A stretch of 64,000 bases of DNA, taken from contig JALQBC010000024.1 in NCBI GenBank assembly GCA_023375675.1, positions 62,001-126,000 of the forward strand, given 5' to 3'. Position 1 is the first letter of the stretch. Each line of letters starts with the position of its first letter. Shown in pieces: positions 45,318 through 57,148 of the stretch. A program made the position numbers and the translations under genes. This DNA is from Cytospora piceicola (Eukaryota; Ascomycota; Sordariomycetes; Diaporthales; Cytosporaceae). A model generated the notes under the pieces. It was not told the origin of the DNA, did not search any database, and was given only the letters and a program-made list of their open reading frames with translations.

Positions 45318-46940
45318 ATGCCTTCTTCCCATGACGCACCAGCATCTGGCTCACCCTCTGCTTCACAGAGGGATATTCAGGATACTCAGAGCTCCAACCC
45401 GCAGCCGAGGACAGAGCAAGAACTCTCCCAGGTAAGCAGGCTTCGAGCACAAGCTTGCCTCTCCTCTCTTCGTCCATCAGCGTCCATCAATGCCTTCTCC
45501 GTCTTCTACATACATTGCCCAGCCTCCTTGCAGCTCAACTCATATACTGCCCCGTCACGCCTGTCTCCCATCTACACACACATAGATATGTCGTCAGAGC
45601 CTGTGCCTTGCCTGTCAGACATGTCCCCTCCCGGCCTCTTCATGATTCATCCCGGATCTTTTATGCCCCCACCCGGGACTTCCCATCCCAAAAGCTGTCC
45701 GACTCCCCGGCTGCCCGACTCCCCGATCCCCCGGGCAGGAATGCTCCGTTGATATCTCTAGCCTGCTAGCCGAGGCCGGCTCAACGGTTCGAGATGGAGA
45801 AGTTGTTGTTCGATTCGCTTTGCCATGTCGTGCCCCACTCCTTGACCACAATGGCTCCTTGCTAACGCGACAGTCTAGGCTTTCAAAGATCTCGCAAGGT
45901 ATGAAAGTACCTCTCCTTTTTTCCTCCTGGTTTCCCCGGAATGTGGTCCAGATCCGCATTATGTCCAAAATGCCATACAGAGCCTTTCTGTCGCCTCTAT
46001 CACACTCATCCGGTGGCACGCTAAGCAGCCGCTCTCCTTGTCCACTACGAACAGAAACGCTTAGGACAGTCGATGAAGCTACCAGGCTACTTACCTAAGT
46101 AGGTACACAGGCACAGAGCCGCAAGTGCCGTACAAGCTGGGGCCTAGACCATCCTAAATCATCCCACTGTCTCTGTATTTGACACTTTGCCTCGCCTCAT
46201 GGGCGGTTCCAGCCAGGACAGTTTCTCATTGCGAGTGCTCTGAGAACGCCACCATTCATTATCAACATCCGACACAGCTGGCATGCGTGCCGGGCGACAC
46301 TCTCCGGTTCGACATGATCACATTCTGCGGGAAATCCCATCCCCGGCAACATCGGATTTGCAAACCGCTGGACTGAACTATGCAATACTTCCTGTGCTGC
46401 GCCCCGCACTACATACTCCCCCCCCCCCCTCCTACCGCCCCACGTATCAGCTTTACTTTGCGCACCAAGCTGCAGCCTCGAGTTACTCCGCATTGTTCTG
46501 GAACCTGTTGCGCCTCGCAAACAGTTCCAGATGCTATCAAGTGTCCTCGGACAATTGCCTGTTCAAGCGCTGAAGCGGACTTGATCTTTCCCAGGGTTGC
46601 AGTGGCAGCACGCTAACTGGAGCTACTGATATTCCGTACGAACTGATATCGTATCATAATGTCCATGCCCAACTCATTCTCCCCTTATTCCTAGCCGGAA
46701 CTCCCAATAAAGCCGGACCATTACATCCTTACTGACACCGAGCCCAGGGGTGAACAGACGGCCGCTGCACTAGAGGCGAACCTCACTAGTCTCGAGAGCA
46801 AGCTGGATGAGCTCCTCGCTTCGTTCATGGGCGCGGCTGGTGAAGAACCACCGGACATGAATGGTGCGGAGGTGGGCGCAAATGACAAGGAGGCTGATGG
46901 TCCTGGGGTACAAGGTGGACAAGGTACGGCGCACAAATGA
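45318..46940 (+). CDS. Small coiled-coil protein with predicted 20-nt micro-exon
   Basis: Predicted 108-aa protein of unknown function. Exons 45318-45431, 45879-45898 and 46748-46940 join in frame to give the continuous helix EQELSQAFKDLARGEQTAAA followed by LEANLTSLESKLDELLASF, a clear short coiled coil, then an acidic Gly-rich tail. Support for the middle exon: a GCTAAC branch site just before its acceptor, a GTATGA donor, exact phase on both sides and seamless heptads. Support for exon 3: CTGAC 10-12 bases before its AG. Both introns (447 and 849 nt) are long for this genome, which lowers confidence. Alternatives are read-through of exon 1 into a 144-codon frame, or an earlier acceptor near 46695 that would place LPIKPDHYILTDTEP before the helix. 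I do not recognise the family with certainty. Confidence 0.58.
46428..46439. repeat. C12 homopolymer
   Basis: Twelve consecutive C inside the predicted second intron of the small coiled-coil gene. Confidence 0.8.
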
Positions 46941-47104
46941 AGCAATCACGATGAACAGGTCTCCGGGGAGCTTCGAAGCGGGTTATTGTTGTGTTGATTG
47001 TGGTACCTTACTACCAATAAAAAAACTAGACCTTGGAAGAGAGGAGGGAATAAAAGTAAAGCTTCCACGGTCCAGGAACCTGTAGACCATTATGACATGG
47101 GCAT

Positions 47105-47161
47105 TGTCGGATATCCCGTGGGCACCCACTGGGAATCCCACTGGCAGGGTATTATCCGACA
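47105..47161. repeat. Imperfect inverted repeat / potential hairpin
   Basis: TGTCGGATA at 47105-47113 is matched by TATCCGACA at 47153-47161, with more partial pairing inside (CCC against GGG). The loop contains two cccactgg words. It lies in the 3' region of the coiled-coil gene. Confidence 0.6.
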
Positions 47162-47221
47162 GTCTGAGCTCCCTTCTGTGTGTTCTCGACCCTGTCCTAA
47201 CGAAGCCACCAGCCAGTGGGT

Positions 47222-47233
47222 CCCCCCCCCCCC
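47222..47233. repeat. C12 homopolymer
   Basis: Twelve consecutive C directly after CCAGTGGGT. Confidence 0.8.
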
Positions 47234-48076
47234 AGAATGATCGGCAAGAATATATTGGAAGGAGAGGGATGGCGGGCTTGACGCTTCGTATATTGGGACA
47301 GGGCGTCTTACATGGGTGGTCCATGCAGGCAGTATACGAGCCTCATGTAGACGACACACCTGGCTCCAATCCCATCCAAGGGGGGTTTGGTTTCTGAAAG
47401 CCCATGACCTAGAGTGAAGCTCAATCCGTACCCGTTCGTGTACATTTGACTATTTCGCTTATTACGTGACGTCCGCGAGAGGGTAGAAAAGAGGAGGGTC
47501 GGGAAGGGCAGAGGATGACCTGCGAGTTTTCTGCGCGCCCACATTGTCCCCAATTGTGGTGTTTGGTCCAAGAAGGACTATTACTGAGCGCAGGGCTGCA
47601 TACGCATACATCATGATTCCGTCACGAACCCATCGACATCGACAGGCTGGGCGGTCATTGTGACCGCTCCGCAGCACATACATATCCTTTGATCACCTTG
47701 ATATTGCAGAAGCACGTATTGAAGTTTGGCGGGCTGGGACGCTTGGCCGGGCATCTCACATCATGACGAGAGAGTCAAAATTCGCTGAAACCATGCTTGA
47801 ATGAGAATCGTGATAAGAGTGATTCGTTACTCCGTCCTGAAGATGGCACCCGCCAAATCTCCAATCGTCCCTGAACCGATCCAAACAGCACCTAAATATG
47901 ACATTGAAAGTTGGTCAAGGCATGGCCATACAATAGAGGACCGCTGGTCCAAACCTCGCAAGAGACGACGCTGGCCTCTGAAACCTAGTCCCGCTCTCCC
48001 TACAATTATGATGTAGTTTTTAATTCGTTTCGTTTACTCATGACCCGCACGCTGGTGTCCCAAACGGTAAAGGGCC

Positions 48077-50816
48077 TCAAGCATCACCTTCTATAACCTC
48101 CGCGTTCCAGTCTTTCCGGATTTCCAGCTCCAGCAGCTCTGGCGTGTTCTCGATGACAAGCCCCTTCTCGTTCGCCAAGTGCAGCAGGCAGATGAAGCAA
48201 TAACTTGTCGAGATGTCGTCCATCACCGTCCTGGGATAGACCTTCTGGAGGTCGTTCATGACTTCGGTGAACTTGAGGGTCGGGTTGCTGTCCGAGGAGG
48301 GTGGGGGTTCTGCGCTGCCCTCTTCCGGTACGGATGGTGGCGGTGCCTTTTGGAGTTTGTTAGCATCTTCTGTAGCGAGTATGAATGACCATGCTGGACT
48401 TACCGATTCGAGCTTCTCAAAGTCCATGCCCTTCCATATCTCTTCTTTCAACCTCCTCACATCAACCTTCTTGGCTACTCGTGCGTAATTCACATACTCC
48501 GGCCTCACGCGCCTGTTCTGGGTAACCAGCGTGGTGCCGAATGCCAGGTCTGCAGGGTTAGTAACCGTGAGACCATTGAAAGCGCCCGTAGCACCAATGG
48601 TATCCATGGCCCTCTCCGGCGAGAAGTGGTCACGCGCATCGGCGAACTCGTCGATGTCGTCGTCGTCGTCCAGCCCACCAGTGAATGGCAAGCCGTCGTC
48701 CTGGAAGAAGTTGGCGTCGTAGTCGCCCTGAGGCAGCGGCGCGTCCTGGTCACTGCCCTCGACGCTTTTCATAGGCGCCTTTTGCGCTGCCCAGAAGGCC
48801 TCGTCCATCTCGCCATCTGGGACGTTGTGGTGGGCATCTGCGTTGCCAAAGACTCCATGCCGCTTGCCGAGATTCCGTCGGCGATTCATGCGTGCCTTGG
48901 GCTTGAGGAAGAGGCTGAGAAGCTGTTTGGAGTTGAAGTGCTTGTCATCAGGAAGAAGATTCCTGGTCTTGGACTTCCAGTCCTTCTTAGGTAGTGAGAT
49001 GGTGCTGTTGGAAGGTGCTTGAGTGTAGAGAACGTCTGCAAGACCTGCATCCAAGGGTGACATGAAGTCAATCTCGAACGGTTCCTTCTCCTTTCGCGCT
49101 TTGGTTTGTATTGGCTTGTTGACGTCTTTAATTTTTCTTATCCGCCAGTGCTCAGCACTTGTCCAATTCTTCTGCAACGCTTGGTCGAAGTATGCAAGAA
49201 TATCCTCGTGCATCTTGTCCGGCTTTTGGGCATGCATCATGGAGACGTTGAAGTCGTCATTTCCGTCATTGTCCATGTCATCACCATCACCCTCTTCAGC
49301 GCCGTCGTCACCAAGCCCAGCATCGAAAACGCGCATCTGTGGATCCAGCGCGGCTTCTTTTGCCCAAGCCTCACCACCTTCACCAAAAGCGACATCGCCT
49401 CCAATGGAAAAATCCCCAAGGCCCTCATCATCATCGAAGCCGAGCAGGTTGCCATCAATATCCATGCCTGATTTGTTGCCATGTCCATTTTCGTTCATTT
49501 GGTTCTCCTGCTCTTGTCGCCAATCATCAGGAGCCCGCAGGAAAGGAATATCGAGCGATCCCGATGGGTCGCCAAGGTCGAAGGTCTTGAGTGAAGGGCA
49601 AACATCTAGCTCGTCCAGACGCGACAATTCAGGGAAGAACCGCGCACCAAGAGGGCCGAGATCGATTTCGATGTCCTCGTCTTCTTCGGCTTGCTCGGCT
49701 AGCCTGAGAGCTGTATCGTCCGCTTCTTCCTCATCCTCGTCATCTTCGTCCATCTCCTCGTCATCGTCGTCTTGCCTCTTTCGGTTCTTCTTGGCCTCCG
49801 ATGTCTCCTCCGCGTCGTCGCTACTGTCGAAGACAATCCGTCCCTTGTCGTTGATCATGAGGTGGTTGAGCAGCAGGCCCTTGGCCCCACCTTCGTCGAA
49901 GTCTGCCGATGCCTTCTTGAACAGAGGATCTACCGCGAATTCCAGCTCAAACTTCTTGAGCTGCAATGATGCGAATGATGGGGCTAGTGTGGCCTCGGAT
50001 GACCGCTGGGCCTTTCGCTTTGGCTTCTTCCTGACGTTTCCATCCTCGTCCACTTCCTCCTCGCTCTCCTCGCCTTCTTCACCCTCACCCCTCCTCTTCT
50101 TGCTGTCTCTGCTATCAGCTAGACCGCTGAGGAGCTTGCCGGTCTCGGTAGCCACACTGTCGACTCTGCTGGTGTAAATCTTTACGCAACCGTCCAATGT
50201 GCAACTGGCCTTCTGGAAGTTGACTCCATCCCCTTCCTTCAGCAACGACATGTCATGGAAGTAATCGATCAGGGCGAAGTTCCATGAGTTGTTGGCGTTG
50301 ATCTTGTTGTCTGTGGCCATCTTCATCCACTCCTCGAAATTGGCCAGAAGGGGCACTCGCTTCATAGGCGTGACCGCAGTCCCAGATACCACCACGTCGT
50401 CATCGTCGAGAGGAGGGTTGTTGTCCTTTGGCCGGGGGCGGGGTGTTTTCTGTCGTGAGGGAGGGGATGCGGGAGACTCATTTTCGAGGTCGTTCAGGTT
50501 GGCGCCGGCTTTGCGCAACGGTGTGGCAGCCGCGGCCTTGAGCTTGTTGACATGCGCTTCCTGAAGAGCTTGTCGCGAGTGCAATCGCCGTGCTTTCTCC
50601 TCGGTATCATCGTTGAGGGGAATCCTGCAAGTCTCGCGGTTAGTCAAGACCATGGTGCGGGGTGATACGCCCATCCCGCGGGTTTGTTTACTCGAGGACA
50701 TTAGCATACTTGACTGGGGATTTGAATGGGGAGTTTTGCAGGGAACCAGAAGCGACTCTGCTCCCGGCACGGCCTGACGCACTGGTAGCACGCGGGTTCT
50801 GGGCGACTCGAGCCAT
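48077..50816 (-). CDS. brn1: Condensin complex subunit 2 (kleisin Brn1/Barren)
   Basis: Predicted 865-aa kleisin of condensin, which bridges the SMC2 and SMC4 heads and is needed for mitotic chromosome compaction. Exons on the minus strand: 50710-50816, 48404-50624 and 48077-48346. The start MARVAQNPRATSASG lies in a small first exon; splicing gives SPVK-IPLNDDTEEKARRLHS, the usual N-terminal helix. The conserved Barren block appears as NNSWNFALIDYFHDMSLLK and FQKASCTLDGCVKIYTSRVD (about residues 135-190). A very acidic Asp/Glu-rich stretch follows mid-protein. The C-terminal block near FTEVMNDLQKVYP and DDISTSYCFICLLHLANEKG matches the winged-helix end that contacts SMC4. The second intron (48347-48403) is 57 nt and stop-free, so it could be missed or retained; see findings. 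Confidence 0.95.
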
Positions 50817-51944
50817 CTTTGCGGATTGTCGTCGTCGTAGCGAGTGTGGTTTGAAGGTCAACAAGCCGACTCTTGCACCAGAAATCGGCGAATTGTTGTC
50901 GTAGGAACGCGTCTATCGATTAACATACGGTAGTCTACGCTTAGTCAGGGAGCCGGGCAGTCGGGAGCACCAACTGATTGGCCATGGCTTAGCGGGGTTG
51001 GGGGCTGTTTGAGTCGTGCCAGCGCACGGGTGCATCGGCTTCCCAGACCGAGCCACACAGCCCACAAGCCACGACATCAACCAACTCAATCATTGTGGCT
51101 CAACCAATTTCGATCGTTATCGGGACAATTGGTTGGTTGGCCTACCTACCTAGGTACTTAAGCAGGTAAGTATAGGTAGTTAGGTACCGAGGTGTGTTTC
51201 CTAACGTCACAGTGACCACGACTGCTTGGGATTACGCAAGTTATTTGAGGCCAAATGTGTTAGTATACCCGAATATAGTGAATTCATTGGTGCACTACTC
51301 CTTCTGTGAACATACTCGTACGTGGCATGTGATTTTCTCCCAATATCAATCAATCGTGGTGGGACGAGGGATCCGGACAGGCGGCCTCGAACGATAAAGA
51401 ACGCTTCTGTCCATGTGAGACGCGGATTTACAAGGTTGCATGGCATTCCCTTGTTTTGGCAGGGAACCAGGCACTGTTCCTAGAAGTATGGATGGGTATA
51501 CACAAACTCTGTAATCTGTATTTAGTGCCATGGCATGGCTCCCGCTTCCTTTCCCGCTCATCTGCATACCTGCATATCTGCTTCACATACGTCAGTCTGT
51601 TCTGTCTCTGTCTATACCACATTATCCTACATATGCCTACCAAGTACGGATGGTTGTGCTTGACCTGATCCCAACATCATCACCTAAGCAGCCCAGTTAC
51701 TCTTAAGCCCTGACATGCGAGGGTGTTGCTTGTCTCGTTAATCCTCTAATCGAACCTATCAAACTCGCTTGTTCTTGTCTTTTCTCCCACTCGAATGGCA
51801 CACTGGCAGTCATACAAAACACCACACAAATCATCCACCATACCGCAACTCTCGTGCCCAATCAGCGGTGCTCAGCACGACACGCTCTGAATCTATCTTA
51901 CTGTGGCGAACCACCATGTCCTCGGCTTATCAGGCGATATCAGC
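50817..51944. promoter_or_regulatory. Divergent promoter region, brn1 / exchanger gene
   Basis: 1.1 kb between two start codons on opposite strands. The right half is C/T-rich, a common fungal leader pattern. ACCTAGGT occurs at 51147-51154 within a run of TAGGTA-like words. No gene is seen. Confidence 0.5.
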
Positions 51945-54900
51945 ATGGCTAGATATAAGAATGGGCGAGCACCGTTCAGTTCGTGGCCGCTCTATGCGAC
52001 CGTCTTTCTCATGACTCTGCTGGCCACATACTCCCTCTTTTTGAAGGAATGGAAGCCCGAGTCGACCGTGCAGAGGGCTATCTTTGCGAGGGATGGCGAC
52101 AAGGTCTGCAGCGACGTACACCTTGCCAACGACCAGTGCGCATTCGTACGGGCGAATTGCGGCGATGACGAACCCGGCCTGATCTCATATCTCACCTTTT
52201 ACTACTGCACGCTCGGGTTTGCGAAACCTGTAGCCTTTGTCATCCTGACCCTCTGGTTAGGCCTGCTGTTCTCGACCATCGGCATTGCTGCGAGCGATTT
52301 CTTCAGCGTCAACCTCAGCACCATAGCTAGTGTGCTTGGACTGCCCGAGAGCCTGGCAGGGGTCACCTTCTTGGCGTTTGGCAATGGATCGCCCGATGTC
52401 TTTAGCACCTTCGCCGCCATGAATTCCAACAGCGGCAGCATGGCTATCGGGGAGCTAATAGGTGCAGCCGGCTTTATCACTACTGTTGTTGCTGGCTCCA
52501 TGGCTCTCGTCCGCGAGTTCAAAGTCAGCAAAAAGAGTTTCGTCCGCGATATCGTCTTCTTCATATTCTCAGTCTGCTTCACCATGGTGTTTCTCACTGA
52601 TAGTAAGATGCATCTGTGGGAGTGTTGCTTTATGATCGGGTTCTATGTCTTCTACGTCTGCTTCGTAGTTGGGTGGCATTGGATCTCGTCGAGAAGGCGG
52701 AAAAGGCGAACCAAGGAAGTGGCATCCCGAAGTCACTTTTTGGGTCCGTCCAGTCATGCCATCGATGAGGTCGAGCCCGTCCATGATGATGCGGATGATG
52801 ATAATGATGAGAGGGTTGGGCAGCGCACAGGATTCGGAAATCTGCCGGATATCAGCGCTCTAGAAGCTGGTCCCAGTATTGAGATCGACGAGTCTTCGCA
52901 GGATGACGACGATGAGGATCAAAAGCGACATATTGCGTCTGAAATGACAAGCAGCATGCGTGTCAACCGTCCTCGTGGCAGGAGGAGGCAGATGAGCACG
53001 ATCACGCCAATTCGGCCAAGCTTGGTTGGAGCCCTCGAGTTCAGGTCTGTCTTGTCTTCCCTGCAGAGGTCCCGAAATATGCGAATGGCTCCATTGAGTC
53101 GAGGCTACTCGGACCACAGCCCTCAGTTTGGGGTATTGGCTCGATCAAGTACAGATCTGGGCACCTTTGAGCCGTACACCGACAATCCATCTACAACGCG
53201 CCAATCACTTTCCAGGGATAGAGCTCTGTCGTCAGGGGATAAACCCCGAAATCTCCATAACGATACCATGCAACAGCCTCCGGCTTCCAATACCGACGTA
53301 TCCAGGAACGAATCTCCCCAACGACCAGGAACTACAGCACAGGGTCGCTTGATTCGTCCCCCATCGGTCCCAACGAGCAACACACACGATATCGGACGTC
53401 TCAGGTCGGTAGTTCAACGGACGCCCAGTTCTATGTCCGTCACGAGGGATGGCCATCTGGCTCCTCCTGACATTCATCAAAGGGTGCATACTCTAGCTCC
53501 GGAGCTCGTTGCGGACGAACCGGATGCCAGAAATGCAAGAACTTCGACTCCAGTTCTAACCCTGCAAATACCAAGCCCCATGCTGAGGCCAAATACAGCA
53601 TCCTCGCCGTTATCCCCATTCCCCAGTTATTATGAATCCCCGATGTCAGACGGGCAAGGTTCCCCAGGACCAGGGAGAACACGTGCACATTCGATGCTGC
53701 TACCAACCTTGGCTGAGACACCTGAACACATCCCAGGCCTGGACCCTCCAGGATCCTCAAAACCTGTGAAGTGGTGGCCGTATAACGTGCTGCCGCCCCC
53801 AGATGTGCTGTGGCGAATTATGTGGCCAACATTGCAGGGCTGGAGGGAGAAGAATATCTGGGACAAGGCTTTCAGTCTGTTCTCATTGCCCACTGTCTTC
53901 CTTTTGGTCATCACCTTGCCCGTGATTGAAGCCGAAGCCAACTCCGACGATAGCGAGTCCGATAATATAATGGAACCTGCCAACACTCTCGGCCAACTAG
54001 GTATGACTGCTCCTGCAGTTGCCATCGAGAATCATGCTTCAATAGAACCAGAGACAGAGTGGCAGGAATACAGAAGACGTGCGCACTCAGCCAGGTCACG
54101 ATCATCAAGTGCTTCGCCTCTCCTTCTGAGCCCTGGAGCTGCGCCAAGCACAGAGAACCACCAAGGATTTCACGACTTGTTACCTCCCAGCTCCTATCCG
54201 CAGTTTGCGCAACAGCCATCGGAAATAGGGGCCGGCTCTGAGCACACGGATGAGGAGGAGCTTTCCTGGAACAGATGGCTACTCGCACTACAGACCTTCA
54301 CCGGTCCCCTGTTCACCATGACCATCATCTGGGCCAAGTATATGGACCAACCCGTGAAAGTATTGGTGGAAATGATCCTGTACTCGCTCCTGGCTTCTTC
54401 CATTACCCTTGCCGTGCTACTCTGTTCTACGTCACCAACCACCAAGCCCAAATATCACTTTCTGTTCTGCTTCCTCGGCTTCATCATCGCCATAGCATGG
54501 ATCTCGACCATCGCAGAGGAGGTTGTCGGGGTTCTGAAGGCCGTTGGTGTCATCCTCGGTATGTCCGAGGCGATTCTCGGCTTGACGATCTTCGCTGTGG
54601 GTAACTCGGTCGGCGACCTGGTGGCGGACATCACGGTCGCGCGTCTGGGTTATCCTGTCATGGCTTTGTACGTCCATTCCCATATCACCTCTCACCATTT
54701 TCGCGCCAACTTTGCTAACACTGCCCAGGTCCGCCTGCTTCGGTGGCCCGATGTTGAACATTCTCCTTGGTATAGGACTGGGAGGAACTTACATGAGCAT
54801 GAAAGGCGCCAAACACCATCACAAGAAGCATCCCGACCAGCCCATGCACTATAAGTCCTACCACATCGACGTATCAGGCACTCTTTTCATTTCCGCAATT

Positions 54901-55059
54901 ACCGTACTGGTTACGCTTATTACACTCCTCATTCTAGTCCCTGCCAACAAGTGGATGATGACCAGGAAGATCGGGTTGACGCTGATCCTGCTGTGGAGCG
55001 TGAGCACTGTAATAAATGTTGTTGTTGAGGCCACTGGCATTTGGAAAGCCGTTGCCTAG
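51945..55059 (+). CDS. Sodium/calcium exchanger-family membrane protein (NCLX/YDL206W-like)
   Basis: Predicted 1,017-aa multi-pass cation exchanger from exons 51945-54667 and 54729-55059. The two inverted exchanger repeats are clear: the first carries GNGSPDVFS near residue 146, inside LPESLAGVTFLAFGNGSPD; the second carries GNSVGDLVADITVAR near residue 886, and the spliced junction rebuilds SACFGGPMLNILLGIGLGG. A membrane segment near residues 13-30 may be a signal anchor, followed by a short lumenal loop with several Cys. Between the repeats lies a hydrophilic loop of about 360 residues (about 249-611) with an Asp-rich stretch, then a second loop (about 662-772). Likely site is the vacuole or another internal membrane, exchanging Ca2+ for monovalent cations; the ions are inferred from family. 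ATG 51945 precedes the first membrane segment and is preferred to an upstream in-frame GTG. Confidence 0.93.
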
Positions 55060-56112
55060 GGTTTAATATTGCTTATACTGTATTTATTCTGTTTGGAATA
55101 CCATTAGGAGATGAGAAGTTGATCTGCTTTGGTGGCTAAAGTACATGACGGGTCCCACCCAAGCACTCAGAGTGCTCATTCAACGCGAGCGTCAAGAGGT
55201 CACATATGGCCTCTGTCAAGACAGGGCATCGTTACGGTCAGAAGCGAATGTGCCAACTGGTGTCTTTCACAATATTGCATCAGCTCAGTTAAGCACTAAT
55301 CCATTTGAAAACGCAACATTTCATCTGAGGCACCAGTGCCCCGGCTCCAGCCTGGGGACGACCCCTTCATGACTTGGTGCGTACGACCAGCGCCATTCCA
55401 GAATATTCCTCCCGCGGTAACTACCACAGTAGGTCCGTCCACGGTACCGGCAACCAGGGCATGAGTCCATATTCTCCTGCGCTTTCCATTCTCCGTCCCC
55501 CGGGGCTCATCAATATGCTCCCCTTCAGCCAACCCACGTTTCACCATTGACTCAAAACCCCTCCCTATGGAGCAGCTGAGAATGGCGACAATGTACTGTA
55601 TATACCTAGGCTCTGGATGAGCGTAACACATGTTGGTATACTAGCATTGGCATTTGGAGCCTACGCTATGAAGGCCCCACAGTTTCACAGGTGTCAAATA
55701 CGCACTAACCAAATGAAAAGGGAGCGAGTTACATGCCGGATATGCAAACTACTGTGTAGACAGATGTGAGACGGAATGTCGTGTAATGTAGTCCCATGTC
55801 GTTCGTCCGGTAGAACCCCCGTCCGCCGGAACTACCGAATATTTGAACATACCCACCCGGCATCCCACTGCTACATATTAAACCCCACTTACCCCTGAAC
55901 CCGGAGCCAGCCCAGGATCCGCACCCTGACGCCCTTCTGTGACAAACTGACAGACAGGCCGAGATCGACATCCAGTCGTCTACATACACTAGTGACAGCA
56001 GCTAGCTACACACGAAGATTCCCCCTCTTTCAGAACCAAGGCCCCAGAATACAGCTCACCGTCACGTCTACCATATATATTATTTTCTTTGCGCCACATA
56101 TTCGCCCGCATC
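55060..56112. other. Intergenic between exchanger and FolB genes
   Basis: 1.05 kb holding the exchanger 3' region and the promoter of the FolB gene. TATA-like TATATAT lies just upstream of 56113 (about 56083), probably too close to be the TATA box. A partial ACCTAGG word lies at 55604. No gene is supported. Confidence 0.5.
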
Positions 56113-57092
56113 ATGAGTCTACGCAGCTCCTGGACGGTCCGCCAATCGGCGGGCGAGCCCCTCGCCGTCGTCCGCGTGCGCAACCTGCAGACGGCGGTCG
56201 TGGGGCCGCAGGACGCCTGGGGCCGGGAGAAGACGCTGCAGCCGCTCCTGGTGTCGGCGGAGCTGCACTTCGCGCGGGCCTTCGGCGCCTCGGTGGCGGG
56301 CGACAGCGTCACGGGCGGGGACACCGTCCACTACGGCACCCTGAGCAAGCTGATCCTGGCGTGCGTCGACCGGTCCAACGAGCACGCCCTGCAGGGCGGC
56401 GCCCACGTCGACCTCCGGGTCCTCCTCGAGATGATCTGGATCGTGCTCACGGGCCGCAACGTCGACGGCGTCGACGCCGAGCCCGAGGCCGCGCCGCTCC
56501 TGGACCGCTCCAGGCTGCGCTTCATGTCCCTCACCGTGCTCCTCCCCAAGGCGTCCCTGCTCGGCGAGGGCGTGAGCCTGACGGCCTCCAACGTCTTCGT
56601 GCCGTGGACCGTCGGCCCGGCCGCCCTGTCCATGTACGGGCTGTGCCTGAAGCTCCACCGGCTTCGGGTGCCGACCCTGATAGGAGTCAACGACAACGAG
56701 AGGCAGGCGAGGCAGTTTGTCGTCACCGATGTGGAAATTGACAAATTTGATTATTATCCGGACCTCTACTGTGAGCTGGAGAAGCTTGTTGTCCAGGTAA
56801 CTTCTAATTCTATTACAGTCCTTTCTAGTCTTGAGTCTCTGAGTCTGAATGCTGACCTTCTCAGGCCATGGAGAAGTCGTCTTTCGAGACGTTAGAGGCT
56901 CTCGGAGCGCATCTAACGACCATAATCCAGAGTGACTGGAAACCAAATCCCGAAGAGCTCTACACCGGCGAGGAGGGCTGGCAGGTCAAGATCAGCATGG
57001 AGAAGCCCACAGCCGTGCTCTTTGCGGACGCGCCGATTATCGAGATCCGGGCCAGCACCGGGGCACCCAATGGTAACCGGTCGCATCGTTAA
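56113..57092 (+). CDS. Stand-alone tandem FolB (dihydroneopterin aldolase-like) protein
   Basis: Predicted 303-aa protein from exons 56113-56796 and 56865-57092. Two FolB-type domains can be read. The first (about 15-140) has GGDTVHYGTLSKLILACVDR and later LLPKASL. The second (about 185-300) has TDVEIDKFDYYPDLYCELEK, continuing across the intron into AMEKSSFETLEALGAHL, and ends KISMEKPTAVLFADAP. Dihydroneopterin aldolase releases glycolaldehyde from dihydroneopterin in folate synthesis. The Lys before Pro/Thr-Ala in the last strand corresponds to the catalytic Lys of the family by eye. In most fungi FolB domains are fused to HPPK and DHPS in Fol1; those parts are absent here, so this may be a paralogue with another pterin-like role. 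Exon 1 is strikingly GC-rich compared with its surroundings. No signal peptide. Confidence 0.85.
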
Positions 57093-57148
57093 GACAGTCG
57101 CCAGAATCCAGGACGTTGACCCGTGATTCTAGCGAAGAGCTTCCGAGC

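Larger units (their letters stand above)
46941..48076. other. Convergent intergenic region, coiled-coil gene / brn1
   Basis: 1.1 kb between two 3' ends. Contains an imperfect hairpin at 47105-47161, a second inverted pair (47124-47132 with 47213-47221), and a C12 run at 47222-47233. No supported gene. Confidence 0.55.

Noticed and set aside
49062..50177. 371-codon plus-strand frame rich in Ser
   Set aside because: It is antisense to the Asp/Glu-rich part of brn1; GAY/GAR codons read backwards give Ser/Leu-rich frames without stops. No domain.
56119..56946. 275-codon antisense frame and a 249-codon alternative sense frame over the FolB gene
   Set aside because: Shadows of a GC-rich exon; the sequence is Arg/Pro/Gly-rich without domains, and the FolB frame has clear motifs.
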